A stretch of 38,464 bases of DNA from Chrysophaeum taylorii (GCA_029834535.1 JAQMWT010000567.1:1-38464); one strand, 5' to 3'. Numbered from the stretch's first letter, positions 28,741 through 38,007 are shown. Notes: a model not told the origin generated them from the letters alone. Numbers and translations: made by a program.

Positions 28741-30178
28741 CGGGTGCCGTGGAGGTCCCTGGCTACCTCCCCCGCCTCGCCTCGGTCCTGGGTGCCACTT
28801 CTTTTCGCACAGGTAACGAGTTGCACCGTTGGCACCACCTCCTCGCATCCGGTTGCCGCCTGGGGCGAGCACTCGAGACTGCGTGGAACGGACTTCGGGC
28901 TGATCTCCGTACCACGCTGGCTCCCCTCGGCGGCGCTGGTTCCGGCGACCCCGCCAACGTTCATCTCGTCGATTGTCCTCTCTCCCACGAATTCGTCTCC
29001 ATGGGCGTCCTGGTCGATCCCACCATCTCGACACCCGTGCTCATACCCCAACTCCAGCGTGCTCTAACCTCCCAGCGCGAGACAGCTCGGGCCACTGCAC
29101 TCCAGCGCCTTGCGGCCACCCTTCCCATCACCGATGCACTTCGAGTAGCGGCGTCCTCATGGGATCGCTTCTCGACCACGTTCATCAGCTCGTGGCCCAG
29201 CTCCCCCCTTCAAACCCCCAACCGCTACTGGGCTGAGATGTGTGCCCAGTACTTTGGCTACCCCTCTCCAGCTTGTTCGGGCCTCGTGGGCACTCGCATT
29301 CTGGGCACTGACGTCGTTCTTGACGCTCACGGCAAGGTGCTTCTCACGCAGGCCAACCTTGTCAACCGCGGAGGAGCGCGGACCACCTGGCATGACGGCC
29401 TGCTCGAGTGCGTCCTCTGCATCGTCAAAGAGGCCGGCATCCCAGCCCTGTCCGAGGTTTTCGGCATCTTTGCTGACGTCGTCGCCCCTACCATTCGCAC
29501 GCGCCTCTACGGCCGGTACCGAGGCAATCTCGCCCGTCGCCAAGTCGTCCCAGACATCCTCACCACGCTCGACAACAAGGAGCAACTCTACGACCTCAAA
29601 ACCCTCGCTTGGGGTTCGTTATACACCGCCCACGCCCTCGCCCTCCATTCCTCCCACCCGTCGCCTGTCGATCGGCGCGCAGCGCAAGTCCACTCCGAAT
29701 ACCTCGCTCACGCCCGCGGCATCGACGCCATCATCCCCCAGCCGGGTACAACACCACCGCCTGGCTTCTTGGGCCCTGTCGAACAGCGGCTACGTAGCTA
29801 CGGCACCGTCGCCGGCCTCGTCTTTTGGTGCCTTCGGTGAGGCCAGCGCGGCGTGCCACGCCCTCGCCCAAACATGCGCAGAGCACCGCTGCGCGAACCT
29901 GGGTGGCAGGCGGCTGCGCCAACTTCACAGAGGCAAAGGCGGCCCAAACTCGCCGCATCTACCGTGAGTGGGGGATCGCCAACGAATTAGGCCGGGCTCG
30001 CTGTGCCCTCACCGCCCTCACCCATGTCGCCGCCTCAGGGAGCCCCACCCAATCCGCCCGATCCCAGCATGACGTCGCCCTTCGTCGCACATACGTCCGG
30101 CGGCAGCATGCGTACGACCTACGGGCGGGGCCCGTCCTCTCTTCGCCTGCCCCACGACTCGGCGATGACCCCGACTAG
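28741..30178 (+). pseudogene. C-terminal PD-(D/E)XK-type nuclease region of the non-LTR element
   Basis: The frame from about 28749 to 29840 holds a helical linker, then WHDGLLECVLCIVKEAGIPA and VVPDILTTLDNKEQLYDLKT (near 29545-29605). These have the P-D ... D-x-K spacing of restriction-like endonucleases, as found at the C-terminus of R2-like elements. It is followed by VDRRAAQVHSEYLAHARGID and VAGLVF, typical of the same protein class. The frame shifts near 29830-29890 and ends GPVLSSPAPRLGDDPD before TAG at 30176. The nuclease call is from motif spacing only; no CCHC finger of the R2 type is obvious. Confidence 0.6.
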
Positions 30179-30300
30179 GTCCCGCATACTTATATACGCC
30201 CGTCAGGCACATCCCTCCTACCCCACAAAACCAGCCACATCCTTCATGCACCACACACACACCCCCCTCTTAGCAGTCGACCTTCAAAGACAAATAGTTG

Positions 30301-30600
30301 GGCCGGGCGCGCTGTGCCCTCACCGCCCTCACCCATGTCGCCGCCTCGGGGAGCCCCACCCAGGCCGCCCGCTCCCAGCAGGACGTCACCCTTCGTCGCA
30401 CATACGTCCGGCGGCAGCATGCGTACGACTTACGGGCCGGGCCCGTCCTCTCTTCGTCTGCCCCACGACTCGGCGATGACCCCGACTAGGTCCCGCATAA
30501 CTATCTACGCCCGTCAGGCACATCCCTCCTACCCCACAATACCACACACATCCTCCATGCGTCACACACACCACCCCCTCTTAGCAGTCGACCTTTAAAG
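30301..30600 (+). mobile_element. second, 5'-truncated tail copy of the non-LTR element
   Basis: 300 bp starting GGCCGGGCGCGCTGTGCC and ending CTTTAAAG. It is nearly identical to 29990-30289, with a period of 311 bp and an 11-bp joint (ACAAATAGTTG). Both copies end before ACAAA. Either a second insertion at the tail of the first or a tandem duplication would explain it. The coding part repeats the last 60 residues and TAG of the element. Confidence 0.85.
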
Positions 30601-30646
30601 ACAAACAGACAGATAGACAGACAGACAGACGGACAGACAGACACCT
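30601..30646 (+). repeat. GACA microsatellite at the 3' end of the tail copy
   Basis: ACAAACAGACAGATAGACAG continues as repeated GACA units directly after the element end CTTTAAAG. It may be the tail made during insertion or a pre-existing target. Confidence 0.85.
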
Positions 30647-31080
30647 CCTTTCTAGAAGTTAGGACAAGCAGTTGCCGGCAATCTTTGCTGCTTGACGGGG
30701 AAAAAAAATTGAGTGTTCGGGCTAGTTTCTTGCTACCCGAGCGAAAATTGCACCCATGGGGCAGCACCCATATGGTTGCGGGACGCTCAGGACGCCTGCG
30801 GCGTACCATCACCCCGACCATCGAGGCACCTGTCCGACGACGGCTTGGAGCCGGGACGGGTGACGAGAGAAGAACGAGAGTTCGAGGGGACGTCACTCGA
30901 ACTTTGGGCAGAAATCGTGAGTCCCAAGAGAAGAAAAAAAATGGAAGAGAAAGCACAGCTACGCCAAGACGCGCTCCGAGTGTGGCGAGCGCGCCTGAAA
31001 TGAGCATTGCAGCAATCGGAGCGGCATCGGATGCTACGACGATGCCGTTGTCCGCAACAGCAACGAGTAGTTAGCCGACC
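30647..31080 (+). other. no clear gene; possible basic coding fragment
   Basis: Two overlapping plus-strand frames are open. One reads GRVTREEREFEGTSLELWAE and RRKKMEEKAQLRQDALRVWR up to a TGA near 31001. Charged helical character would fit a Gag-like protein, but no start or family is evident. Confidence 0.25.
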
Positions 31081-31389
31081 ATGTCAACGCCCTTACGAGA
31101 ATCAAGGGTCGAGACGACTACTACCGAAGAACCAAGACCTACCCCGGAACTTGCCGCAACTACGAGGAGACCGGAGGAAAGCGCGCCTCCGATACCTCCG
31201 TCCTTTGGTGTTGCAGGGGAAAAGAGGGAAGTTGGTTCAGATATGATTTGTATGCTGCTGGAACGAGTAGCCAAGCTACGTGAACGGATGTTTAAACGAG
31301 AGAAGTCCATGGCCCCTATCGGGCGTGATCATACATCCAAGAAGAAGAAAGTCGAAAAGTGCACGATGTGCGATCCCAACGATGTATAG
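31081..31389 (+). CDS. small charged protein, unknown
   Basis: ATG at 31081 to TAG at 31387, 102 residues. The N-terminus is Pro/Thr/Glu-rich and probably disordered, followed by a short amphipathic helix (ICMLLERVAKLRERMFKREK) and a Lys-rich end with a Cys pair (KKKKVEKCTMC). It lies on the strand opposite the Gypsy pol. The layout (disorder, short coil, basic tail) resembles the start of a Gag protein truncated after the Cys pair, but I do not recognise it. It could also be a chance frame. Confidence 0.3.
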   Translation: MSTPLRESRVETTTTEEPRPTPELAATTRRPEESAPPIPPSFGVAGEKREVGSDMICMLLERVAKLRERMFKREKSMAPIGRDHTSKKKKVEKCTMCDPNDV

Positions 31390-31814
31390 CGGTTTGGGCG
31401 AAGTCATTATGGCGGCACAGAAAACACTCCCGACCCTAGGGTGACAAGGGGGTACTCACCGACTCGCCCTAGACCTCACTGGACGAGGCCAACAAGGTCT
31501 CGGGGTCGGTTATGCTCGCCACACCACTTGCTCACGCTCACCAAGCCTCTCAACTTGAGGATGGAGAGTCGATTTATGATAGCAAGATACGCCTCTCTCG
31601 AGGGAGAGGTATGACATCACTAGGAAAGTAAGGAAAGGCGTTCCGTTGAACGGGTATCAAGCCTTGAGAAAGGGGGGGGTAAGCCTTAGCGGTCAGGAGT
31701 TGCCGCCACAGGACTCCCCTGGTGAGAATACGAGCTGCCCTCCGCGACTCGACGAGAATCACGGGCCTTGTCTGAATGAGCATCTCGGGAACGAATCTTC
31801 TAGTATACGCGTTC
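31390..31814. other. no gene seen; possible 3' end of the Gypsy element
   Basis: No coding signal. A purine run (GAGAAAGGGGGGGG, about 31665-31678) reads on the plus strand, the wrong strand for the pol. A terminal repeat cannot be recognised because the matching one would lie beyond the window. Confidence 0.3.
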
Positions 31815-32290
31815 GACGACAGGCTCGGGGACGCGTCCACTACGCAAAGTGAACTTAGGAGTCAACACATCGATCTCATGCGGAGCGAAGTCCGTGACAC
31901 AAGGAGTGGTACTGTTGTTGACCTTGGACTGCGTGGCCAATGCAGTACAATAATGGACCGCGCCATTCCGGTCGAAGCTTATTCTGAAGAAACGGGATGT
32001 AGAGCAGAACATGTGATTCTTCTTCATACTCCGCATCGACGTGGTCCGCATTGTAAGCGAGACGTTGTTTACGAAGAGCCATTATCGCGAGCTTCATTCA
32101 CCGTAGCGGTGTAGAATTTCAACCTCTCGCGAGTCTCTGCCACAACATCGGAGCGAGTTTTCGGCAGGCGGCGGACATCAAGATCCATGATCGTATAATC
32201 TGTCGGCAATAGAGGCTGCCGGTTGAGACGAAGCATGAAGGGTGAGATCTGAGTCCCCGGAATAAACTTGCGATTGTAGCAAAAAGCAAT
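31815..32290 (-). pseudogene. integrase C-terminal tail of the Gypsy element
   Basis: After the DDE core, short segments in different frames read DYTIMDLDVRRLPKTRSDVV and YNADHVDAEYEEESHVLLYI, then NKLRPEWRGPLLY. The last one matches the 'kL...w.GP..v' block that follows Gypsy integrase cores. At least two stops interrupt it. A chromodomain cannot be confirmed. Confidence 0.55.
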
Positions 32291-33029
32291 TTACTCCGCG
32301 AACTCAGGCCAGTCCGTGATCTTGCGGTCTTGAAGACATGCACGGAGGAAAGCCTTGATAAAGCGGTTGGCCCTTTCCGCAGGATTAGCCCGAGCATGAT
32401 GCGGAATCGTGGTACTATACCGAACATTGAAGAGATGACGAAACTCTGCCATCAATTTGTTGACGAGCTCTTTCCCGTTGTCGGTGCGAATCCTCTGAGG
32501 TATATAACCGTTGAGTAATGTATTCGCGACGAAAGACTCAAGGATTGACTCAGCAGTCTTATGGTGCAGTACGTCAAGAATCAAGAAATGAGAAAATTGA
32601 CAAAAAAAGATGATCAGATACGTCTCGGGACCGGCACTAGGCAATGGTTCGAACAAATCCATACAATGAACGGCGCAATCACCATCATACACAGGTTGCT
32701 GAAGAAGACCTGCTCTCTCTGGTTCAGGCGTGCGAGCTTTTTGCACATTGTATAACCAGCAATATAGGCACCCACCTCATTAGACATGTGGGGCCACCAA
32801 AAACGTCCAAGTATCGACTGCACTGTACTTTGACGACCCATGTGACCACCATTGAGAGGGTTTCACGGTACAATCGGATGGCGCGCGTCCGTAAAGTCCG
32901 GGGTGCGACTATCATCGGGTGCAAGTCGGGTGCGGCAGGGTAGAGGACTCCTTTCACCACTTGATAGCGACAATTGGCTACCGACGAAGAGAATGGCCTA
33001 GAGCCATGCGATAACGAACGTCCTCGCAA
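32291..33029 (-). pseudogene. integrase (zinc-binding and DDE core)
   Basis: The sequence starts with YQVVKGVLYPAAPDLHPMIV and then, after a shift near 32870, GRFWWPHMSNEVGAYIAGYT followed by MCKK. The usual HHCC finger ends Cys-x-x-Cys, but here the first Cys is Tyr (YTMC). The catalytic core has VHCMDLFEPLP (first Asp), IPQRIRTDNGKELV (second Asp) and ARANPAERANRFIKAFLRAC (Glu), so the D-D-E triad is present. The core itself (32746-32291) is one open frame. It joins cDNA to the target in the family. Confidence 0.85.
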
Positions 33030-33511
33030 GTATCATCAGTGGTCTGCTCTTTGGCTATCACTTCCAAAGTCGAATTATCCGGAATCTTGTCGATGTACTC
33101 TTGGTGATCATCGGCATCACGGAAAATACTAGGTTGGGTCTGCAGACGTTTCTTCTGACGTTGTCTCGTAGCGTGAGACGTGGCCAATTGCATCGGATCG
33201 TCGCGACCATATTCTTCTTCCTCCGCAGGCAACTACGTCGTAACAAACGACAGAATGACATGGCACCCAGGTAAAGGTACTCCTTTACCATCAACAGGCC
33301 GATGAAGTTCTTGGCACACTAAGTACGCGCGGTTCAAGGGCTCACCAAACTCATCCGTCTCGATGACATGATCGATAGGATTGCGAGAGAGACAGTCAGG
33401 GATACTCGATCCCGGCGACTTCCCTGGTTTGTAACCCAATTCAGGATCAAAATTGGCGAGCCGCATCGCCCATCGAGCCAACTGCCCAGACGAGTGCTTC
33501 GCCTTTCGCAA
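32978..33511 (-). pseudogene. linker between RNase H and integrase
   Basis: LARWAMRLANFDPELGYKPG and PDCLSRNP match the conserved connection that follows RNase H in Gypsy elements ('RlaRW...L..ydf...y.pGk.n..aD.LSR'). A TAG at 33233 is followed by an acidic, Gln-rich stretch to 32978. Confidence 0.75.
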
Positions 33512-33851
33512 AAAACGTCAAATTGCGATGATCCGTCTCAAGGATCGTCATGTGACCTTCGATATAAGAGCGAGAATGCTCAAGAGAAAGAATAACTGCC
33601 AGTAGCTCTAGCCGGCGGGGCTCATAGTTCCGCATCTCTTTCGGCACAGCTCGGCTCCAATACTCAATCACTCGTTCCTCTCGTGTCACCTTGCCGGTGT
33701 CGTCCTTGACTTCCACGAGCTGAAAAAGATACGCGCCCAGACCATCCTTGGAAGCATCCGAGCGGATCTGAAAAGGAAGATCGTAGTCAGGATGATAAAC
33801 TCCGCGAGAGTATCCAAAGCTTCGATGATCGTGTCCCATGCCTTTTGGCAC
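33447..33851 (-). pseudogene. RNase H domain
   Basis: PFQIRSDASKDGLGAYLFQ (first Asp), VIEYWSRAVPKEMRNYEPRR, LELLAVILSLEHSRSYIEGH (Glu) and ETDHRNLTFF (third acid) follow the pattern of Gypsy RNase H in one open frame, which shifts at about 33515. The acids of the active site are kept, so this is among the best-preserved parts of the element. Confidence 0.85.
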
Positions 33852-34776
33852 TCAGGCGTCCACTCAAACTTAACGCCTTCAAGACACAATCGCCTCGACG
33901 GCTCCACAATCTTCGAATAATTCTTCATATATCGGCGGCAGTAGTTGCCCATGCCGATGGAGGATCGAATATGAGTCTTCGGAGACGTGTTCGGCAGCGT
34001 ACCGGGAATCGGCATGTGCTGCAACGCTTCTAGCTCCTGGGATTCGGCTTCAAGCCTTCCGGAGTCGAAATGTGTCCTAGAAACTCGATTCCATCTTTGA
34101 GGATGTGGAACTTAGAAGTTGGGTTTCGGCTTCAAGCCTCCCGGAGTCGAAATGTGTCCTAGAAACTCGATTTCATCATTGAGGAGGCGGAACTTAGAAG
34201 TTCGTCCACTATATCCTCGCTGCGCTAAATGGCACAGCACTTCAATCAAGATTTGTAAATGACGGTGGAGATCATCCGATCCCATCATAATATCGGCGAC
34301 AAACGCGACCAAGTCCATATACATCCATGTTGACAAATTGCTAGCCATCTGCTTACAGAATAGAGCTCCTGCTGTTTTCACTCCCAGAAGCAAGCGCAAG
34401 AAACTATGTGCTCCAAGTGGGCTAACCATCGTGACGGCGCCCTGTGCGGCGGCGTCCAAACGCAGTTGTGGTAACCCCATCGAATATCAATGCACGTCCG
34501 CCAACGGCGCATGGCAAGAAAAGCCACCTCATCATCTTGACGAATATTCGGCCAACTGTCATTGACCAGCTAATCGTTGAGCTGACGCAAGTCAACTGCA
34601 GCACGAAGAGCATTCGACGTCCCGGCATCTGCTCCCTTCTTAGGCAGCATCAGTACAGGGAATCCCCACGGAGAGTTCGCCGGTCGGATGACTCCAGCGC
34701 GACATCACTCGGTGGTCTGCTTTCTGAGACACTCGAGCATTGCTGGCGTCAACCTGTAAGGTGTCATCTTAATCGG
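33686..34776 (-). pseudogene. reverse transcriptase domain (Gypsy), disabled
   Basis: In the same phase as the upstream frame but after a TAA (34777), the sequence reads MTPYRLTPAM, then AGVIRPANSPWGFPVLMLPK and AAVDLRQLND. A TGA and a TAG interrupt it. Motif A is CIDIRWGYHN with its Asp intact. After a shift comes MDLVAFVADIMMGSDDLHRH, where the usual double Asp is Ala-Asp, so the catalytic pair is lost. LLNDEIEFLGHISTPGGLKP and GNYCRRYMKNYSKIVEPSRR complete the thumb and connection. It is clearly related to Ty3/Gypsy RTs and clearly dead. Confidence 0.85.
34043..34206 (-). repeat. 82-bp tandem duplication in the RT coding sequence
   Basis: 34043-34124 and 34125-34206 are nearly identical, both starting TTCGGCTTCAAGCC on the plus strand. 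82 is not a multiple of three, so it shifts the RT frame after the LGHISTPGG block. Confidence 0.9.
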
Positions 34777-35886
34777 TTATGGGTTTGCGTCTTTAGATCG
34801 TAGAGAAACCGGCGGCGAGTCCACGGGTCTCATAATCGGGTCAAAAAAGGCCCACGCGTATTGCACGCAGTGGCTTAACATCAACTTCGCATCCTCATCC
34901 AGATGCGGGTTGTCGGGAATTCCCAGTTCTCGAGCAACCTTCTCGACTTCTTCTTTCGTCGGAGTTTCGACTTTCATCGCTTCATTGTCCTTGACGTGCT
35001 CCGGAGTCTGCGGTAACGGTGCACCGTCCGCGTCGCGCGGCGCATCCTTCCATGGCACATGGAACTTTTCTTCGTATTTGAACCTCGCCTCAGGGTGGCT
35101 CTTATTGATCTTTTCACCTTTGACGCGCACATTCGGTTCGCTCCTTACTTTCGGCTCCTGGTCAGGTTCAGGATCCGGCGGAACGTCCACTTTCGATTGT
35201 CGGGGGAAGGCAGCAGAAGAGGCATGAGCCGTCCCCGGCGCATCTGTTGGAAGCGGAAGCACAGGTACTCCTGGCGGTTTCCATTTGGTGGGATCCTGGA
35301 GATCATCTACTGACACCCACCTAACGACACGAGTGCGCGTATTCAACAGCGGGACCTGTACGTGACGAAGGGTGGTGTCGGCAATTCGCAAATACTTTTC
35401 AGAGGATCGATCTGTAGGGCTCAACGCGGTCGGCAGGACGTCGCCACTTTGGCGGAAACCTCTGGTCACGGAGTTGTGCAGATCGACTGCTAAAATCGCA
35501 AGAGTGTCCGGAGGGACGACAGACGCTAGGTGCTTGCACGAATTTGTCTTAGACAGGCCAGCCCAATCACGGCCCAGCGGCATCGTGAGCAACTCTGTCG
35601 TCATCTTGAGAGTCGAAGGCTGAGTGTCCGAGCGGTGCGGTCCCAAGCGAAGAGAAACTCGCGTAGCGGTGTACGCCGTATCTGTTGCGTCTCGAGACGA
35701 GCCTATATTATTCAGCTGGAGCAGGTGGCGTTCATCTGTGTAACCTAATGCTGCAGCAAATTTCTGTTGCATGTTCGCACATGTCTTCGGAGCCTCTTGC
35801 AGGTGCAGTGTGTGACTAGAGACCAACAACCGCACGCGAGAGCTCATCAAAGTGGGCGTGATGTCGTGAAAATTGACGACGTACAC
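34777..35886 (-). pseudogene. methyltransferase C-terminal motifs and linker to RT
   Basis: In phase with the methyltransferase frame upstream and separated from it only by a TAA. Residues 4-33 read NFHDITPTLMSSRVRLLVSS, the motif VIII region where 'Q.R.R' is expected (here SRVR). Residues 89-140 hold TLKMTTELLTMPLGRDWAGL (motif IX-like) and LASVVPPDTLAILAVDL (motif X, 'GN.vpp..a..i'). A Pro/Glu/Lys-rich linker leads to LGIPDNPHLDEDAKLMLSHC, the usual lead-in to Gypsy RT. It ends in TAA at 34777. Confidence 0.6.
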
Positions 35887-35916
35887 ATAATATATACCTT
35901 ATGTGTACGTCGTCAA
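35873..35916. repeat. 44-bp palindrome breaking the methyltransferase frame
   Basis: Perfect 18-bp inverted arms, 35873-35890 (TTGACGACGTACACATAA) and 35899-35916, with the 8-bp spacer TATATACC. It lies between methyltransferase motifs VI and VIII and supplies the in-frame TAA (35901-35899, minus strand). Confidence 0.95.
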
Positions 35917-36774
35917 CCGCGCTATATAAGAACTAATGGACGCCTCCTGTTCAATCAACCACATCCTGAAGCCAGCCATTTTGCACAGCCCCATCGTCCA
36001 ATTAGTGGCCGTAACTCCCCTGCCAACAACTCTGGACGTCAAGTTGCAGAGTGTTGAATGAACGCAGGGCGGAGACGCGATACACATCGACGATGACCAT
36101 TCCGATTCAGGCAAATAAGCCTTGATCAATCGGAGGGTCGTGTCATAGCGTCCGCAGAGCGTGTGCTGAACCACAGGTATCTTCGGAAAATTCTTCTGAT
36201 GAATCTTGTTGGCAGCTGCTGAAGAGTCAAGAGCAATGACGACTCGAGACGACGTCCCGCACAACTCATTCGCTCGTTGCAGCCCTAAAGTACAGCCTCC
36301 AGCGCCGCTGAATAGCATCACAGCCTTGTGATACGTAATCGGCAGCCATCGGACCTTTTCAAATCTTCGGTGAATCTCGCCTTCTGTAACTTCTCGGCAC
36401 TTCTTTTCCTCCTCGTCGGTTCGTCGGTCGAAAGCGTCGTTACCGAGCGATTCTTGGCGAGAGTTCCTATCCTTATCGGCAGAAGGAGCCGCCTTCTGCA
36501 CCGAGCTCAAAAGCATCGGTTCGGGAACCGCGTCGCCTTGAGTCATATGGCTTGTGACCGAAACAGTAAACGATAGATTGGCCTTGTCATATTCGGCTCC
36601 ACAGTCCTTCGTTAATTCGTCGACCGTCTCAACGTTCAGCTCGTCATCAAAACACACTATATCGCCCAAAGCGAGAACTTCGCCTTGAGTAATCACTCGG
36701 CACATCCTGGGTAGAGGAGATCGCCACTCGAGCGGCGAACTTGTCGTGATCTTCGGGAGAAGAACACATTCCAT
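35899..36774 (-). pseudogene. cytosine-C5 DNA methyltransferase inside the Gypsy pol
   Basis: After 45 residues that finish the protease region (CRVITQGEVLALGDIVCFDD), an acidic linker leads to the methyltransferase. Motif I is AVMLFSGAGGCTLGLQRAN (residues 151-169), binding S-adenosylmethionine in the family. Motif II is RVVIALDSSAAANKIHQKNF (177-196, acidic residue D183). Motif IV is CIASPPCVHSTLCN with the catalytic Pro-Cys at residues 236-237 (Cys codon 36066-36064). Motif VI is probably WLIEQE instead of ENV. The family transfers a methyl group to C5 of cytosine in DNA. The frame stops at a TAA inside the palindrome and continues in phase with motifs VIII-X. The phase changes near 36770 relative to the protease frame. 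The target recognition domain is too short or too diverged to assign. Confidence 0.8.
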
Positions 36775-36912
36775 CGACTACCCCAAGTTGCTCGTATCCA
36801 GAGGACGTAGCAACGAACCTGCCCGGTTTCAATGGGCTCTGAAAGAGTGACTGGCACGCACGCGTGTAAGTGCGCCCAGGCTCGACCTTCATCGTGCGCG
36901 CGGCATAGGCTA

Positions 36913-37998
36913 TCACTTCATGGGCATCGCTGTTCGAGCATCGAGAGGGCGTATCTGTCGGGACTCCCAAGTCGTCGAAGCCGCCGCTCGTTCTGGCGGT
37001 GGACGCTGGAGGTCTTCAATCTTGCACAAGCGAGCGTAAACGCGGTCCTCGACCGTGCTCAGGCTCTTCTGCATCGCATGGTGCTGTTGCCCGTAGACTT
37101 GAACAACCACGGGGTTGCGCTCATCATAAGTTGATCTGAACGTCAAAACCGGAGAATCGACTCGTCGATCCTGCACCTTTAACTTCTTGCGCCCATAGGC
37201 GACTTGTGTGCGGAGAAACGCAATGCGACTTCGCGGGTAGTCCACTATGGCTCCCAGCACCCGAATATCGCGCGCTCCCAGCAGAAATAAATGATTAGTA
37301 TCGGCCACGATGGCAACCACTGGGACTGCCACGTCGCCCGCGAGCGCAATTCGCAATGCGACCCATTTGTGGGTAGTCGTCTTATTCAATCCCGACCCGT
37401 ACAGGGTGCGCTCGACTGGGAGATCGCCTTGGTCGAGGATTATATTATCCTTCGCCAGTTTGTCGACCATCCCACAACAAATATAGGAGACATCAGCCAT
37501 TCCATCAATGCCTAAAGTCTTTGCGAACTTCGGCCCGTCTCTTCGTCGGTAAATACGTCCAACTATGGACGTAAGTGTGCCAGGGTCCAGAAATCCGATG
37601 GTGATGAGGTCTTGCTCGATCTTTTCCCCGTCGCGCGGCGAAAGGGCAGTATGATGGCATCGTCCCTCCGGATTCGCGTCGCCCGGCATCTGCATCGTCA
37701 CCGCTGCCATCTCGGGCGTCCCGCGTCTCGCCTCTGAATCTATATTGGCGTTCGCCGCGGTCTCTTTGTCTGGTGGCTCTCTCTCTTTTTCCATCGCGAC
37801 CTCGGGTGGGCTCGGCGCCTCGGCTGCTTCCTCATTCCCAAGTTTCGCTGGCAACAAATTCTGACACTTCTCAATCGGAGGCACATAGCGTAATTTCCCG
37901 TTGCGAGGGTCGAATAAATTCACATTGGCATACCTCGGATGGTTGGCAATGGAGCAAGCATTTAGTGGATTTAGAGCCGAGCTTGCGGTCACTTCCAC
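36913..37998 (-). pseudogene. Gypsy protease region and N-terminal part of pol
   Basis: The open frame begins right after an in-frame TAG at 38010-38008. Residues 1-50 include HPRYANVNLFDPRNGKLRYV and the middle is acidic. A retropepsin-like domain covers residues about 160-265: GIDGMADVSYICC at the active-site position (D165), LYGSGLNKTTTHKWVALRIA, and HLFLLGARDIRVLGAIVDYP, which fits the family's 'iLGrd.Lr.lgaiiDy'. The triad D-S/T-G is D-G-M here, so activity is unlikely. The frame changes after about 36913 towards the next segment. The initiation codon is not defined; the frame probably began upstream. Confidence 0.75.
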
Positions 37999-38007
37999 GA
38001 AGGTACC

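Larger units (their letters stand above)
23169..30289 (+). mobile_element. non-LTR retrotransposon with RING finger, RT and PD-(D/E)XK nuclease
   Basis: One long coding region of about 7 kb runs from the ATG at 23169 to the TAG at 30176-30178, followed by a 111-bp 3' untranslated tail ending CTTCAAAG at 30289. Domain order: hydrophobic N-terminus, Pro-rich linker, three IQ-like repeats, RING-type zinc finger, Ala-rich helix, RT N-terminal region, RT palm, and nuclease-like C-terminus. A truncated copy with target-site duplication at 4300-4389 shows that the family moved by reverse transcription. This copy is inactive, with two in-frame stops and about six frameshifts, although the RT catalytic aspartates remain. 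Confidence 0.8.
31815..37998 (-). mobile_element. Ty3/Gypsy-type retrotransposon pol with an embedded C5 DNA methyltransferase
   Basis: Reading the minus strand from 37998 down, recognisable domains are retropepsin-like protease (about 37510-37190), cytosine-C5 methyltransferase (about 36330-35470), reverse transcriptase (about 34750-34080), RNase H (about 33790-33490), zinc-binding and DDE integrase (about 32870-32300) and a C-terminal tail. RT before RNase H before integrase is the Ty3/Gypsy order. The copy is inactive: stops of all three kinds, several frameshifts, an 82-bp duplication and a 44-bp palindrome. No LTRs are identified; the 5' side runs off the window. Confidence 0.85.

Noticed and set aside
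34440..34800. Possible stop-codon reassignment, because the RT reads through several stops in phase
   Set aside because: TAA, TGA and TAG all occur within a short stretch and other catalytic residues are also lost, so ordinary decay explains it.
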